From contig JAWOIO010000113.1 in NCBI GenBank assembly GCA_046484625.1, positions 1-24,376 of the forward strand: DNA of 24,376 nt. The letters run 5' to 3'. This DNA comes from DASUAO01 sp046484625 (GTDB taxonomy: Bacteria > Actinomycetota > Acidimicrobiia > IMCC26256 > PALSA-555). This document shows positions 7,403-14,315 of the stretch, piece after piece (the stretch's first letter is position 1; every line of letters starts with the position of its first letter). Below the pieces are notes generated by a model, which was not told the origin of the DNA, did no database searches, and saw only the letters and a program-made list of their open reading frames with translations. Both the position numbers and the translations under genes were made by a program.

Positions 7403-7898
7403 GGTAGTAATGGCGCCGACAGAGTCCACGGCCGCGAACCGGTCGATCGCAGCCCTCTACCGAGCATGAGCTGGGACCCAGGCTGTAGCGGGACGGGTGC
7501 TCTCGCACCCAGTCATCGAGCTCCTCACGCCACTGCTCGAACTGTCGGCGCTTCGCGCATGGCAGCAGGAACGACTCGGCGAACGGGATCGTCGCCTGTC
7601 GATGCGCCAGGATCGAGGAGATCCTGAGCTGCGCTGTCGGCTGCCATCCGGGCTTGCGCGCCGGACTCGTGCAGATCGACCCGACCCCCAGGAAGGCGTG
7701 GAGTCGTTGCAGCAGCGGTAGGTCGCGCGAGGCAACGGTCACGCTGAACACGAACCGCTTGCGCCGGGTCCCGTCCGAGTAGGGCGGCTTCCGTTGCGTG
7801 ACGCTGAACGACCCTTCACCGGCGACGAAGCCGCCGAGGACGAACCCTTCGGGAGAGATGGTGGAGCCGACGCGGATCGAACGCGCTACCTCGTCCAT
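7386..7898 (-). CDS. LAGLIDADG homing-endonuclease-like protein, proximal copy, frame continuous with tRNA-Ala
   Basis: A LAGLIDADG-type motif (FVLGGFVAGEGSF) is followed by a basic loop, the FLGVGSI and KRRQFEQWREEL segments, and a C-terminal Cys/His tail (C145-x4-C150-x9-C160-x2-H163, counting from ATG 7898). The start is the puzzle. Between the encoded CCA end of the tRNA (7859) and the motif there is no in-frame ATG, GTG, TTG or CTG. The nearest in-frame starts are ATG 7898, just after the anticodon, a TTG in the D-loop, or ATG 8009 upstream of the tRNA, because the frame stays open across the whole tRNA gene. ATG 7898 is given as a conservative choice. Alternatives are a non-AUG start (an ATC overlaps the CCA), translation from an unprocessed tRNA transcript, or a decayed 5' end. 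The conserved domain itself looks intact. Confidence 0.6.
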   Translation of the reverse strand: MDEVARSIRVGSTISPEGFVLGGFVAGEGSFSVTQRKPPYSDGTRRKRFVFSVTVASRDLPLLQRLHAFLGVGSICTSPARKPGWQPTAQLRISSILAHRQATIPFAESFLLPCAKRRQFEQWREELDDWVREHPSRYSLGPSSCSVEGCDRPVRGRGLCRRHYYRATGY

Positions 7899-7934
7899 GC
7901 CATGGACGCGCTCTACCAATTGAGCTACGGCCCC
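7859..7934 (-). tRNA. tRNA-Ala (anticodon GGC)
   Basis: The minus strand folds into a complete cloverleaf. The acceptor stem GGGGCCG/CGGCTCC includes the G3:U70 wobble pair that identifies alanine tRNAs. The D stem is GCTC/GAGC, and the anticodon stem CGTCC/GGACG has loop ATGGCAT, so the anticodon is GGC. The T stem is GCGCG/CGCGT with loop TTCGATC. The discriminator is A at 7862 and CCA is encoded at 7861-7859. The A32-U38 combination seen here is characteristic of tRNA-Ala(GGC). A homing-endonuclease-like frame follows immediately. Confidence 0.97.
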
Positions 7935-7947
7935 TTGGGGGAACTTC

Positions 7948-7953
7948 AAGATA
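7948..7953 (-). promoter_or_regulatory. Putative -10 element of the tRNA-Ala promoter
   Basis: TATCTT on the minus strand lies 13 nt upstream of the mature tRNA 5' end, leaving a predicted leader of about 7 nt. Transcription from here would read through the tRNA into the two homing-endonuclease-like ORFs unless terminated. No obvious terminator follows the tRNA. Confidence 0.45.
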
Positions 7954-8001
7954 CCCGCGAGCGCGTCGGATTCGGCCCTCGTCTCGAAGTCGTCGCACAC
8001 G

Positions 8002-8013
8002 GAACACATGTTC
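8002..8013. promoter_or_regulatory. LexA/SOS-box-like palindrome
   Basis: GAACACATGTTC matches the GAAC-N4-GTTC core of Gram-positive and actinobacterial SOS boxes. It lies in the 170-bp divergent region between tRNA-Ala/endonuclease ORFs (minus) and leuS (plus), about 50 bp upstream of the tRNA -10. An 8-base specific match can occur by chance in 24 kb. Confidence 0.3.
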
Positions 8014-8090
8014 GTGATCGTCGCGCCCGGGTATGACACTCGTTGACCCGCACTTCCGAGAACGCTCCCGGGACTCGACGCGGGCATCGC

Positions 8091-8096
8091 TACGCT
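8091..8096 (+). promoter_or_regulatory. Putative -10 element for leuS (leaderless)
   Basis: TACGCT is followed by 8 nt and then the leuS ATG at 8105, consistent with a transcript starting at or next to the start codon. No strong Shine-Dalgarno is present. Confidence 0.45.
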
Positions 8097-8104
8097 CGAT
8101 CGGG

Positions 8105-10951
8105 ATGAACGACGACCGCGACGCGCCGATCGCCCGCTACGACGCCGCGCTCGCCGGTGAGATCGAGCGTCGTTGGCAGGACGAGTGGGAGTCCGCGCGC
8201 ACCTTCTGGGCGCCGAACCCAGCCGGACCTCTGGCCGACGACGGCGACCCCCGGGCCGACGCCGAGAAGCTCTACGTGCTCGACATGTTCCCGTACCCGA
8301 GTGGTGCGGGCCTGCACGTGGGCCATCCCCTCGGCTACATCGGGACCGACGTCTTCGCCCGGTTCCATCGGATGAACGGCCGCAATGTCCTGCACGCGCT
8401 GGGCTACGACGCGTTCGGCTTGCCCGCCGAGCAGTATGCGCTCGAGACCGGCCAGCATCCACGCGCCGCGGCCGAGGCGAACATCGCCACCATGCGCCGA
8501 CAGCTCCGCGCGCTGGGCCTCGGCCACGATCCGCGCCGGAGCGTCTCGACGACCGACGTCTCGTACTACCGCTGGACGCAGTGGATCTTCTTGAAGATCT
8601 TCGGATCGTGGTACGACGCCGAGGCCGACCGCGCCCGACCGATCGAGGAGCTCGTCGCCGAGCTCGAGCGCGGCGACCGACCGGGACCCGACGGCGCCGC
8701 GTGGGCCGACGTCGGCGATCTCGCCCGCCGTGCGTTCGTCGACGCGCATCGCCTCGCCTACCTCGACGAAGCGCCGGTGAACTGGTGCCCCGGGCTCGGG
8801 ACCGTGCTCGCCAACGAGGAGGTGACGGCCGAGGGCCGCAGCGACCGCGGCAACTTCCCGGTGTTCAAGCGGCCCCTGAAGCAGTGGAAGCTGCGCATCA
8901 CGGCGTACACCGACCGGCTCCTCGCCGACCTCGACCTCATCGACTGGCCCGAGCCGATCAAGACCATGCAGCGCAACTGGATCGGGCGCAGCACCGGCGC
9001 CTCGATCCGCTTCCCTGTCGTCGTGCACGACGGGCTCGAGATCGAGGTCTTCACGACCCGTCCGGACACGCTCTTCGGTGCGACGTACATGGTGCTCGCG
9101 CCCGAGCACGGGCTCGTGGAACGGATCGTGCCGGCGGAGTGGCCGATCGACGCACCCACGTCGTGGCGGGGATCGTTCGGCGCCGACGTGCTCCCTGCCG
9201 ATGCGGTTCGTGCGTACCGGGAGTTCTCGTCGGCGAAGACCGACTTCGAGCGCCAGTCCGAGGGTCGCGAGAAGACGGGTGTCTTCACCGGCGCGTTCGC
9301 CACCAACCCCGCCACCGGGGAGCCGATCCCGGTGTTCATCGCTGACTACGTGCTGATGGGCTACGGGACCGGCGCCATCATGGCCGTCCCCGGCCAGGAC
9401 GAGCGCGACTGGGAGTTCGCCGAGGAGTTCGACCTCCCGATCGTGCGCACCGTGCAGCCGCCACCGGGCCCGAACGGCGAGGAGTGGGACGGCGACGCGT
9501 ACGTCGGCGAGGGGCCGGCGATCAACAGCGGGTTCCTCGACGGCCTCGGGGTGGACGAGGCCAAGGCCCGGATCGGTGAGTGGCTGGTCGAAGCCGGTGC
9601 CGGCGAGCCGACCGTCACGTCGAAGCTGCGGGACTGGCTGTTCAGCCGCCAGCGGTACTGGGGTGAGCCGTTCCCGATCGTCTATGACGAACACGGGATG
9701 CCTCACGCGGTCCCGGAGGACCAGCTCGCGGTCGAGCTCCCCGACGTCGACGACTTCCGGCCCCGCGAGCTCGACCCGGAAGACGCCGACAGCGACCCCG
9801 AGCCGCCGCTGGCACGTGCCGAGTCGTGGCTCGAGGTCGAGCTCGATCTCGGCGACGGCCCGAAGCGCTACGTGCGCGAGACGAACACGATGCCGCAGTG
9901 GGCCGGGTCGTGCTGGTACTACCTGCGCTACCTGGATCCCACGAACGAGGACGCGATGGTCGACCCGGCCGTCGAGCGGTACTGGATGCAGCCGGGCGGC
10001 GTCGACCTCTACGTCGGGGGTGTCGAGCATGCGGTCCTGCACCTCTTGTACGCCCGCTTCTGGCACAAGGTCCTGTTCGACCTCGGTCACGTGTCGACGT
10101 CCGAGCCCTTCCACCGCCTCTACAACCAGGGCTACATCCAGGCGCCGGCGTTCCGCGACGAGCGCGGGATCGCGGTCGAGGCGAGCGAGGTCGTGGAGCG
10201 CGACGGCGCCTTCTTCCACGGCGACGCACCCGTGACACGCGAGTTCGGCAAGATGGGGAAGAGCCTCAAGAACGTCGTGACGCCCGATGACATCTCACGC
10301 GACTACGGCGCCGACACACTGCGGCTCTACGAGATGTTCATGGGACCGCTCGACGCGAGTCGGCCCTGGAGCACCGCCGATATCGTCGGAGTGCACAAGC
10401 TCCTCCAACGCGCATGGCGCAACGTCGTCGACGAGGAGACCGGTGAGGTACGCGTCGTCGACGAGCCAGCCGACACCGAGACGAGACGCGTGCTGCACCG
10501 CACGATCGCCGCGGTCCGCGACGACATGGCCGAGCTGAAGTTCAACACGGCGATCGCTCGCCTCTTCGAGCTGAACAACCACCTGACCAAGGTCGTCGGC
10601 AAGCGAGGCGCGACGCCTCGCGAGGTCGCCGAGCAGTTCGTCCTCATGCTGGCACCGCTGACCCCGCACATCGCCGAGGAGCTCTGGCGCCGTCTGGGTC
10701 ATCCCGGTTCGCTCGCGTACGAGCCGTTCCCGGTGGCCGATCCGGCCGAGCTCGTCGACGACTCGGTCGAGGTCCCCGTCCAGGTCAACGGCAAGGTCCG
10801 GAGCCGGATCAGCGTCCCCGCAGATGCGGACCAGGACACGATCGAGGCGACGGCGCGTGCCGACGATCGGATCGCGTCCTTGCTGGCCGACGCGACCGTG
10901 CGCAAGGTCGTCGTCGTGCCCGGCCGCCTGGTCAACTTCGTGGTCGCCTGA
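8105..10951 (+). CDS. leuS: Leucyl-tRNA synthetase
   Basis: LeuRS charges tRNA-Leu in the cytosol. The 948-residue product is in the range of actinobacterial LeuRS. The class I HIGH motif appears as HVGH at residues 71-74 within FPYPSGAGLHVGHPLGY. KMSKS appears as KMGKS at about 716-720. Between them lie the zinc/CP1 region (VNWCPGLGTVLANEEV) and the editing domain (TTRPDTLFGATYMVLAPEH, then YGTGAIMAVPGQDERD). WAGSCWYYLRYLDP and YVGGVEHAVLHLLYARFWHK are typical LeuRS blocks. The C-terminus (VQVNGKVRSRISVPADA) is the tRNA-binding tail. ATG 8105 is preferred over the earlier in-frame ATG at 8033 because the extension is not LeuRS-like and a TACGCT hexamer sits 8 nt before it. Confidence 0.97.
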   Translation: MNDDRDAPIARYDAALAGEIERRWQDEWESARTFWAPNPAGPLADDGDPRADAEKLYVLDMFPYPSGAGLHVGHPLGYIGTDVFARFHRMNGRNVLHALGYDAFGLPAEQYALETGQHPRAAAEANIATMRRQLRALGLGHDPRRSVSTTDVSYYRWTQWIFLKIFGSWYDAEADRARPIEELVAELERGDRPGPDGAAWADVGDLARRAFVDAHRLAYLDEAPVNWCPGLGTVLANEEVTAEGRSDRGNFPVFKRPLKQWKLRITAYTDRLLADLDLIDWPEPIKTMQRNWIGRSTGASIRFPVVVHDGLEIEVFTTRPDTLFGATYMVLAPEHGLVERIVPAEWPIDAPTSWRGSFGADVLPADAVRAYREFSSAKTDFERQSEGREKTGVFTGAFATNPATGEPIPVFIADYVLMGYGTGAIMAVPGQDERDWEFAEEFDLPIVRTVQPPPGPNGEEWDGDAYVGEGPAINSGFLDGLGVDEAKARIGEWLVEAGAGEPTVTSKLRDWLFSRQRYWGEPFPIVYDEHGMPHAVPEDQLAVELPDVDDFRPRELDPEDADSDPEPPLARAESWLEVELDLGDGPKRYVRETNTMPQWAGSCWYYLRYLDPTNEDAMVDPAVERYWMQPGGVDLYVGGVEHAVLHLLYARFWHKVLFDLGHVSTSEPFHRLYNQGYIQAPAFRDERGIAVEASEVVERDGAFFHGDAPVTREFGKMGKSLKNVVTPDDISRDYGADTLRLYEMFMGPLDASRPWSTADIVGVHKLLQRAWRNVVDEETGEVRVVDEPADTETRRVLHRTIAAVRDDMAELKFNTAIARLFELNNHLTKVVGKRGATPREVAEQFVLMLAPLTPHIAEELWRRLGHPGSLAYEPFPVADPAELVDDSVEVPVQVNGKVRSRISVPADADQDTIEATARADDRIASLLADATVRKVVVVPGRLVNFVVA

Positions 10952-10977
10952 GCGCACCCTCGGACCCGGCGGCCGAT

Positions 10978-10993
10978 CCGGTCGCTCGACCGG
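10978..10993 (+). terminator. Hairpin downstream of leuS, possible terminator
   Basis: CCGGTC-GCTC-GACCGG forms a perfect 6-bp stem with a 4-nt loop, 27 nt after the leuS stop and before comEA. Only TTCC follows, with no U-run, so terminator function is tentative. Confidence 0.3.
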
Positions 10994-11045
10994 TTCCTGC
11001 TCGGGGCGTGTCACGGTCCCGACCGACCGCGGTCCGGGTGGTGCT

Positions 11046-11894
11046 GTGTCGAGCACACCGGATCCCGACTTCTGGGGCGAGGGCCGTCCCGAGCGCGCCA
11101 ACCCCTCGGGACGTCGCGGCCCGAGCGACCGGCACCTCCCCGCCCGGGGCTCGCTCGATCGAGGTCCCCGTGATCATCGACCGCCCTTCGGCGACGGCCT
11201 GCGCGACCGGGTCCGCGATCTCTGGGACTCCTGGCGCGGCGATCCCCGCCTCGGGATCGCTGTGCTCGTCGCGGCGGCGGTGGTCGCCGGGCTCGTCTGG
11301 TACCAGATCGGGGCCGGCGGCGGGTCCCCCGCGAGAACCTCGGCGGCGGTGCCGCCGACCACCTCCACCGCCGACGCGTCTGACGAGCCGCGCAGCTCGG
11401 GCAGCGGTGCGCCGGCGCCATCACGCGACGACGCAGGGTCGACACTCATCGTCCATGTTGCCGGGGCCGTGGAGCACCCCGGCGTCGTGGAGCTCGACGC
11501 GGGAGCGCGCGTGATCGACGCGCTCGAGTCGGCCGGGGGCGGTGTCGCCGATGCCGATCTGGACCGCCTCAACCTCGCGGCGAAGCTCGTCGACGGCCAG
11601 CGCGTCCTCGTGCAACGCGTCGGTGATCCCGCGGTGCCCGACGTCACCGCGACCGGGGAGCAGCCGGGAGCGGGGTCGGACCCCAGTCTCGGGGGCGAGA
11701 CCATGCTGGTGAACGTGAACTCGGCGACGAGCGTCGAGCTCGAGGAGCTCCCCGGGATCGGTCCTGTGCTCGCCGAGGCGATCATCACCGAGCGTTCCCG
11801 TCGCGGCGGGTTCCGCAGCGTCAACGAGCTGCGCGACGTCCGCGGCATCGGGGAGAAGCGGTTCGCCGACCTCGTCGACCTCGTGACCGTCTGA
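11046..11894 (+). CDS. comEA: ComEA-type DNA-binding competence protein
   Basis: ComEA binds incoming double-stranded DNA at the cell surface and hands it to the ComEC channel. From GTG 11046 the product is 282 residues. A hydrophilic cytoplasmic leader is followed by one membrane segment at about 69-90 (AVLVAAAVVAGLVWYQIG) and a Pro/Ser/Thr-rich linker. An SLBB domain spans about 135-192 (VHVAGAVEHPGVVELDAGAR). A C-terminal helix-hairpin-helix pair starts near 219 (VNVNSATSVELEELPGIGP, then RDVRGIGEKRFADL). The frame is open further upstream into the leuS end, but the extension is arginine-rich and out of register with known ComEA. GGTGG lies about 6 nt before the GTG. comEC follows after 2 nt. 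Confidence 0.9.
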   Translation: MSSTPDPDFWGEGRPERANPSGRRGPSDRHLPARGSLDRGPRDHRPPFGDGLRDRVRDLWDSWRGDPRLGIAVLVAAAVVAGLVWYQIGAGGGSPARTSAAVPPTTSTADASDEPRSSGSGAPAPSRDDAGSTLIVHVAGAVEHPGVVELDAGARVIDALESAGGGVADADLDRLNLAAKLVDGQRVLVQRVGDPAVPDVTATGEQPGAGSDPSLGGETMLVNVNSATSVELEELPGIGPVLAEAIITERSRRGGFRSVNELRDVRGIGEKRFADLVDLVTV

Positions 11895-11896
11895 CC

Positions 11897-13465
11897 GTGC
11901 GTCGAGCCCGGCGGTGGGACCTGTCCGCCGGCCTCGTGTACTGCTTCCCACCCGCGATCGCGGCCGGCGTCCTGATCGGCGAGAGACTCGGGCCGGGGTC
12001 GGCCGGCGGGCTCCTGGTGGCCGCGGTGCTGGTCTTGCTCGCGGCCACCCGAGCCGGTTCCGGGTGGCGCGCCGTGTTGGTGCTGGTGGGCCTGGCGCTG
12101 CTCGCCTGCGGGCTCGAGCGTCGCGCGCTCGACGGCCTCGTCCACTCGGCGCTCACCCGGCCCGTCGCCGAGCGCGCCGACGCCGAGATCCGCGGGCGGT
12201 TGGTCGGCGACCCCGACGGGAGCCGCTGGACGACCCGCGTGCTGGTGCGTGTCGACGACGTACGTCTCGTCGACCGGGCCTCGGTCGTCGCGGCGACGCC
12301 ACACCGGGGAAGGGCGATCCCGGTGGGACGCACGGTGCTCGTCATGGCGAGCGACCGCGCCGCGAGCCGTCTCGTCGTGCTGTCGTCCGGCGACCGCGTG
12401 ACGCTCGTCGGCTGGCTGCGTCCCCTCGACGGCTTCGACCTGCGCTGGCGCTGGCGCCATGCCGTCGCCCGGTTCGACGCCCGCGATCTCCTCGCGGCGT
12501 CGTCGTCCGGCGCGCTGATCGACTCGGTCGCCAATGCGACCAGGGGAGCCGTCCTGCGGGGCGCGGACCTCCTCCCGGCGACCGAGCGGGCACTCGTCGC
12601 GGGGTTCCTCGTCGGCGACACCCGCGATCTCCCCGACGACGTGATCCAGCAGTTCCGGGACGCCGGGCTGTCCCACCTGCTCGCCGTCTCGGGTGCCAAC
12701 CTCGCGTTCGTCTTCGCGCTGGTGGATCCAGTGCTGCGTCGCCTCGGCCGCTCGCCGCGGCTCGTGGCGACGGTCGCGGTGCTCGCGGTCTTCGGGGCGA
12801 TGACCCGATGGGAGCCCTCGGTGCTGCGCGCCGGCGCGATGGTGTCGGTCGCGGTCCTCGCCGCGCACGCCGGTCGACCAGCTCGGGGCGTGCGGGTGCT
12901 CGCGTTGGCAGTGAGCGGACTGCTGCTCCTCGACCCGTTCCTGCTCCACTCCGTGGGCTTCGGTCTCTCCGTGGGGGCAACACTGGGAATCACCCTGCTC
13001 GCGGCGCCGTGCGCGCGACGGCTGCGGGGCCCGCTGTGGCTCCGCGACTCGCTCGGCACGACCCTTGCCGCCCAGGTGGGCGTCCTTCCCGTGCTGGTGC
13101 CGGTCTTCGGCAGCCTTCCGCTCGTCTCGGTCCCCGCCAACCTGCTCGCGGTCCCACTGGCCGCGCCGCTCACGATCTGGGGGCTCGCAGCCGGCGCCGT
13201 CGCGGGGTTGTTGGCATCGCCGGCGCCCGGGATCGCCGAGGTGCTGCAGCTGCCGACGCTCGTGCTCGCCGACGGGGTCCTCGGTATCGCGGCTGCGGCG
13301 GCGACCGCGCCGCTCGCAGTGGATGCCGAGGCGCTCGGCGTCGCGATCGCGATCGCGGGGGCGATCGCCGCGGCGGTCGGCATGGTGAGGGCCACCCGTC
13401 GCGACCGTCGTATGCTCGCCCGACGTGGAGCCGACCAGCCGAGCCAGCGCCTTCCGGCTCGGTGA
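11897..13465 (+). CDS. comEC: ComEC/Rec2-family competence channel, lacking the beta-lactamase-like domain
   Basis: ComEC forms the inner-membrane channel for single-stranded DNA during transformation. The 522-residue product starts at GTG 11897, 2 nt after comEA. Two hydrophobic segments at the N-terminus (about 10-75) are followed by an extracellular OB-like DUF4131 region. The competence domain begins near 220 (LLPATERALVAGFLVGDT) with the signature LLAVSGANLAF at about 260-270, followed by multiple membrane segments. The protein ends soon after these. The C-terminal metallo-beta-lactamase-like domain of longer Gram-positive ComEC proteins is absent. Many actinobacteria encode the short form. 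The last 41 bases overlap the folP-like frame. Confidence 0.92.
   Translation: MRRARRWDLSAGLVYCFPPAIAAGVLIGERLGPGSAGGLLVAAVLVLLAATRAGSGWRAVLVLVGLALLACGLERRALDGLVHSALTRPVAERADAEIRGRLVGDPDGSRWTTRVLVRVDDVRLVDRASVVAATPHRGRAIPVGRTVLVMASDRAASRLVVLSSGDRVTLVGWLRPLDGFDLRWRWRHAVARFDARDLLAASSSGALIDSVANATRGAVLRGADLLPATERALVAGFLVGDTRDLPDDVIQQFRDAGLSHLLAVSGANLAFVFALVDPVLRRLGRSPRLVATVAVLAVFGAMTRWEPSVLRAGAMVSVAVLAAHAGRPARGVRVLALAVSGLLLLDPFLLHSVGFGLSVGATLGITLLAAPCARRLRGPLWLRDSLGTTLAAQVGVLPVLVPVFGSLPLVSVPANLLAVPLAAPLTIWGLAAGAVAGLLASPAPGIAEVLQLPTLVLADGVLGIAAAAATAPLAVDAEALGVAIAIAGAIAAAVGMVRATRRDRRMLARRGADQPSQRLPAR
13411..13416 (+). promoter_or_regulatory. Putative -10 element for the folP-like/holA unit (leaderless)
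   Basis: TATGCT inside the 3' end of comEC is followed by 8 nt and then GTG 13425. This supports that GTG as the start of the folP-like gene and suggests transcription independent of comEC. Confidence 0.45.
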
Positions 13466-14315
13466 CGTCGTGCACGACATCACCACGCGCACCCTGGTGA
13501 TGGGGATCCTGAACCGCACGCCGGACTCGTTCTATGACCGCGGGGCGACCTTCGGGCTCGACGACCTCCTCCGTCGGGCCGAGTCCCTGGCGACGGACGG
13601 TGCCGATCTGCTCGACGTCGGAGGGGTGAAGGCGGGCCCGGGTCCCGAGGTCTCCGAGGCCGAGGAGCTCGACCGGGTCGTCCCCACGATCGAGGCGCTG
13701 CGGGCACGTCTCGACGTGGCGATCTCGGTCGACACCTGGCGGGCATCGGTCCTCGACGCTGCCTGCATCGCGGGGGCCGTCGTCGGCAACGACATCTCGG
13801 GCTTCGCCGACGACGACTACCTCCCGGTCGCGGCGCGCCGCGGCGCGTCCGTGGTCGCGACGCACATCCGGCTCGCACCCCGGGTGCCCGACCCCGACCC
13901 GCACTACGACGACCTGGTCGGAGACGTCCGGGCGTTCCTGGTCGAGCGGGCTCGGCGCGCGGAGAGCCTGGGGATGGCGCGCGAGCGGATCTCGATCGAC
14001 GCCGGGCTCGATCTCGGGAAGACGCCGGCCATGAGCGCCGTGCTGCTGCGCGAGAGCGCGGTGCTCGCCGACACCGGCTACACGCTCCTGCTCAGCGCCT
14101 CGAACAAGCGGTTTCTCGGGGATCTTCTCGAGCTCGAGATCGACGACCGACGCGACGCGTCGCTGAGCGCGGTGGCCTATGGCGTGCTCCACGGCTGCCG
14201 GATCGTCCGGGTCCACGACGTCGCCGGGACGGTACGGGTGTGTCGCACGGTCGAGGCGATCCTCGATGCCGAGCGTCCCGCACCCGAGCACCGCGTCGTG
14301 GGTTCGGCCTCATGA
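13425..14315 (+). CDS. FolP2-type dihydropteroate synthase homologue
   Basis: The 296-residue protein has the DHPS TIM-barrel outline: VMGILNRTPDSFYDRGATF at 25-43, DGADLLDVGG at 58-67, SVDTWRASV, IDAGLDLGKT, and the final RVHDVAGTVR. It departs from true DHPS at key sites. The pterin/pABA loop reads DVGGVKAGPG instead of DVGGESTRPG, and the pABA-site SRK is SNK at 226-228. Both changes match mycobacterial FolP2, reported to lack DHPS activity. The start is GTG 13425, overlapping comEC by 41 bp, supported by TATGCT 8 nt upstream; GTG 13470 is an alternative. It overlaps holA in ATGA. Its substrate is unknown, and assignment as a folate enzyme would be unsafe. Confidence 0.85.
   Translation: MEPTSRASAFRLGDVVHDITTRTLVMGILNRTPDSFYDRGATFGLDDLLRRAESLATDGADLLDVGGVKAGPGPEVSEAEELDRVVPTIEALRARLDVAISVDTWRASVLDAACIAGAVVGNDISGFADDDYLPVAARRGASVVATHIRLAPRVPDPDPHYDDLVGDVRAFLVERARRAESLGMARERISIDAGLDLGKTPAMSAVLLRESAVLADTGYTLLLSASNKRFLGDLLELEIDDRRDASLSAVAYGVLHGCRIVRVHDVAGTVRVCRTVEAILDAERPAPEHRVVGSAS

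Noticed and set aside
7455..7472. tRNA D-arm-like string on the minus strand inside the proximal endonuclease ORF: AGCTCA, 5 nt, GGTAGAG, echoing the D-arm of tRNA-Ala 450 bp away.
   Set aside because: No acceptor, anticodon or T stem can be formed around it. The bases also encode the expected CSVEGC start of the Cys/His tail, so coincidence is the simpler explanation.
6886..7934. Possible integrative element with tRNA-Ala as attachment site.
   Set aside because: No integrase gene and no second copy of the tRNA 3' end were found in the interval, so attL/attR cannot be defined.
8033..8104. N-terminal extension of leuS from ATG 8033.
   Set aside because: The extra 24 residues do not resemble LeuRS, and a -10-like TACGCT lies between that ATG and the one at 8105.
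8090..10219. Minus-strand open frame of 709 codons opposite leuS.
   Set aside because: Its composition is typical of an antisense shadow of a GC-rich gene (Val/Arg/Glu/Gly), with no motif, while leuS is unmistakable.
11174..13519. Minus-strand open frame of 781 codons opposite comEA/comEC.
   Set aside because: It is rich in Arg, Glu, His and Gly with no recognisable domain and lies fully antisense to two well-supported genes. High GC content suppresses stop codons on the opposite strand.
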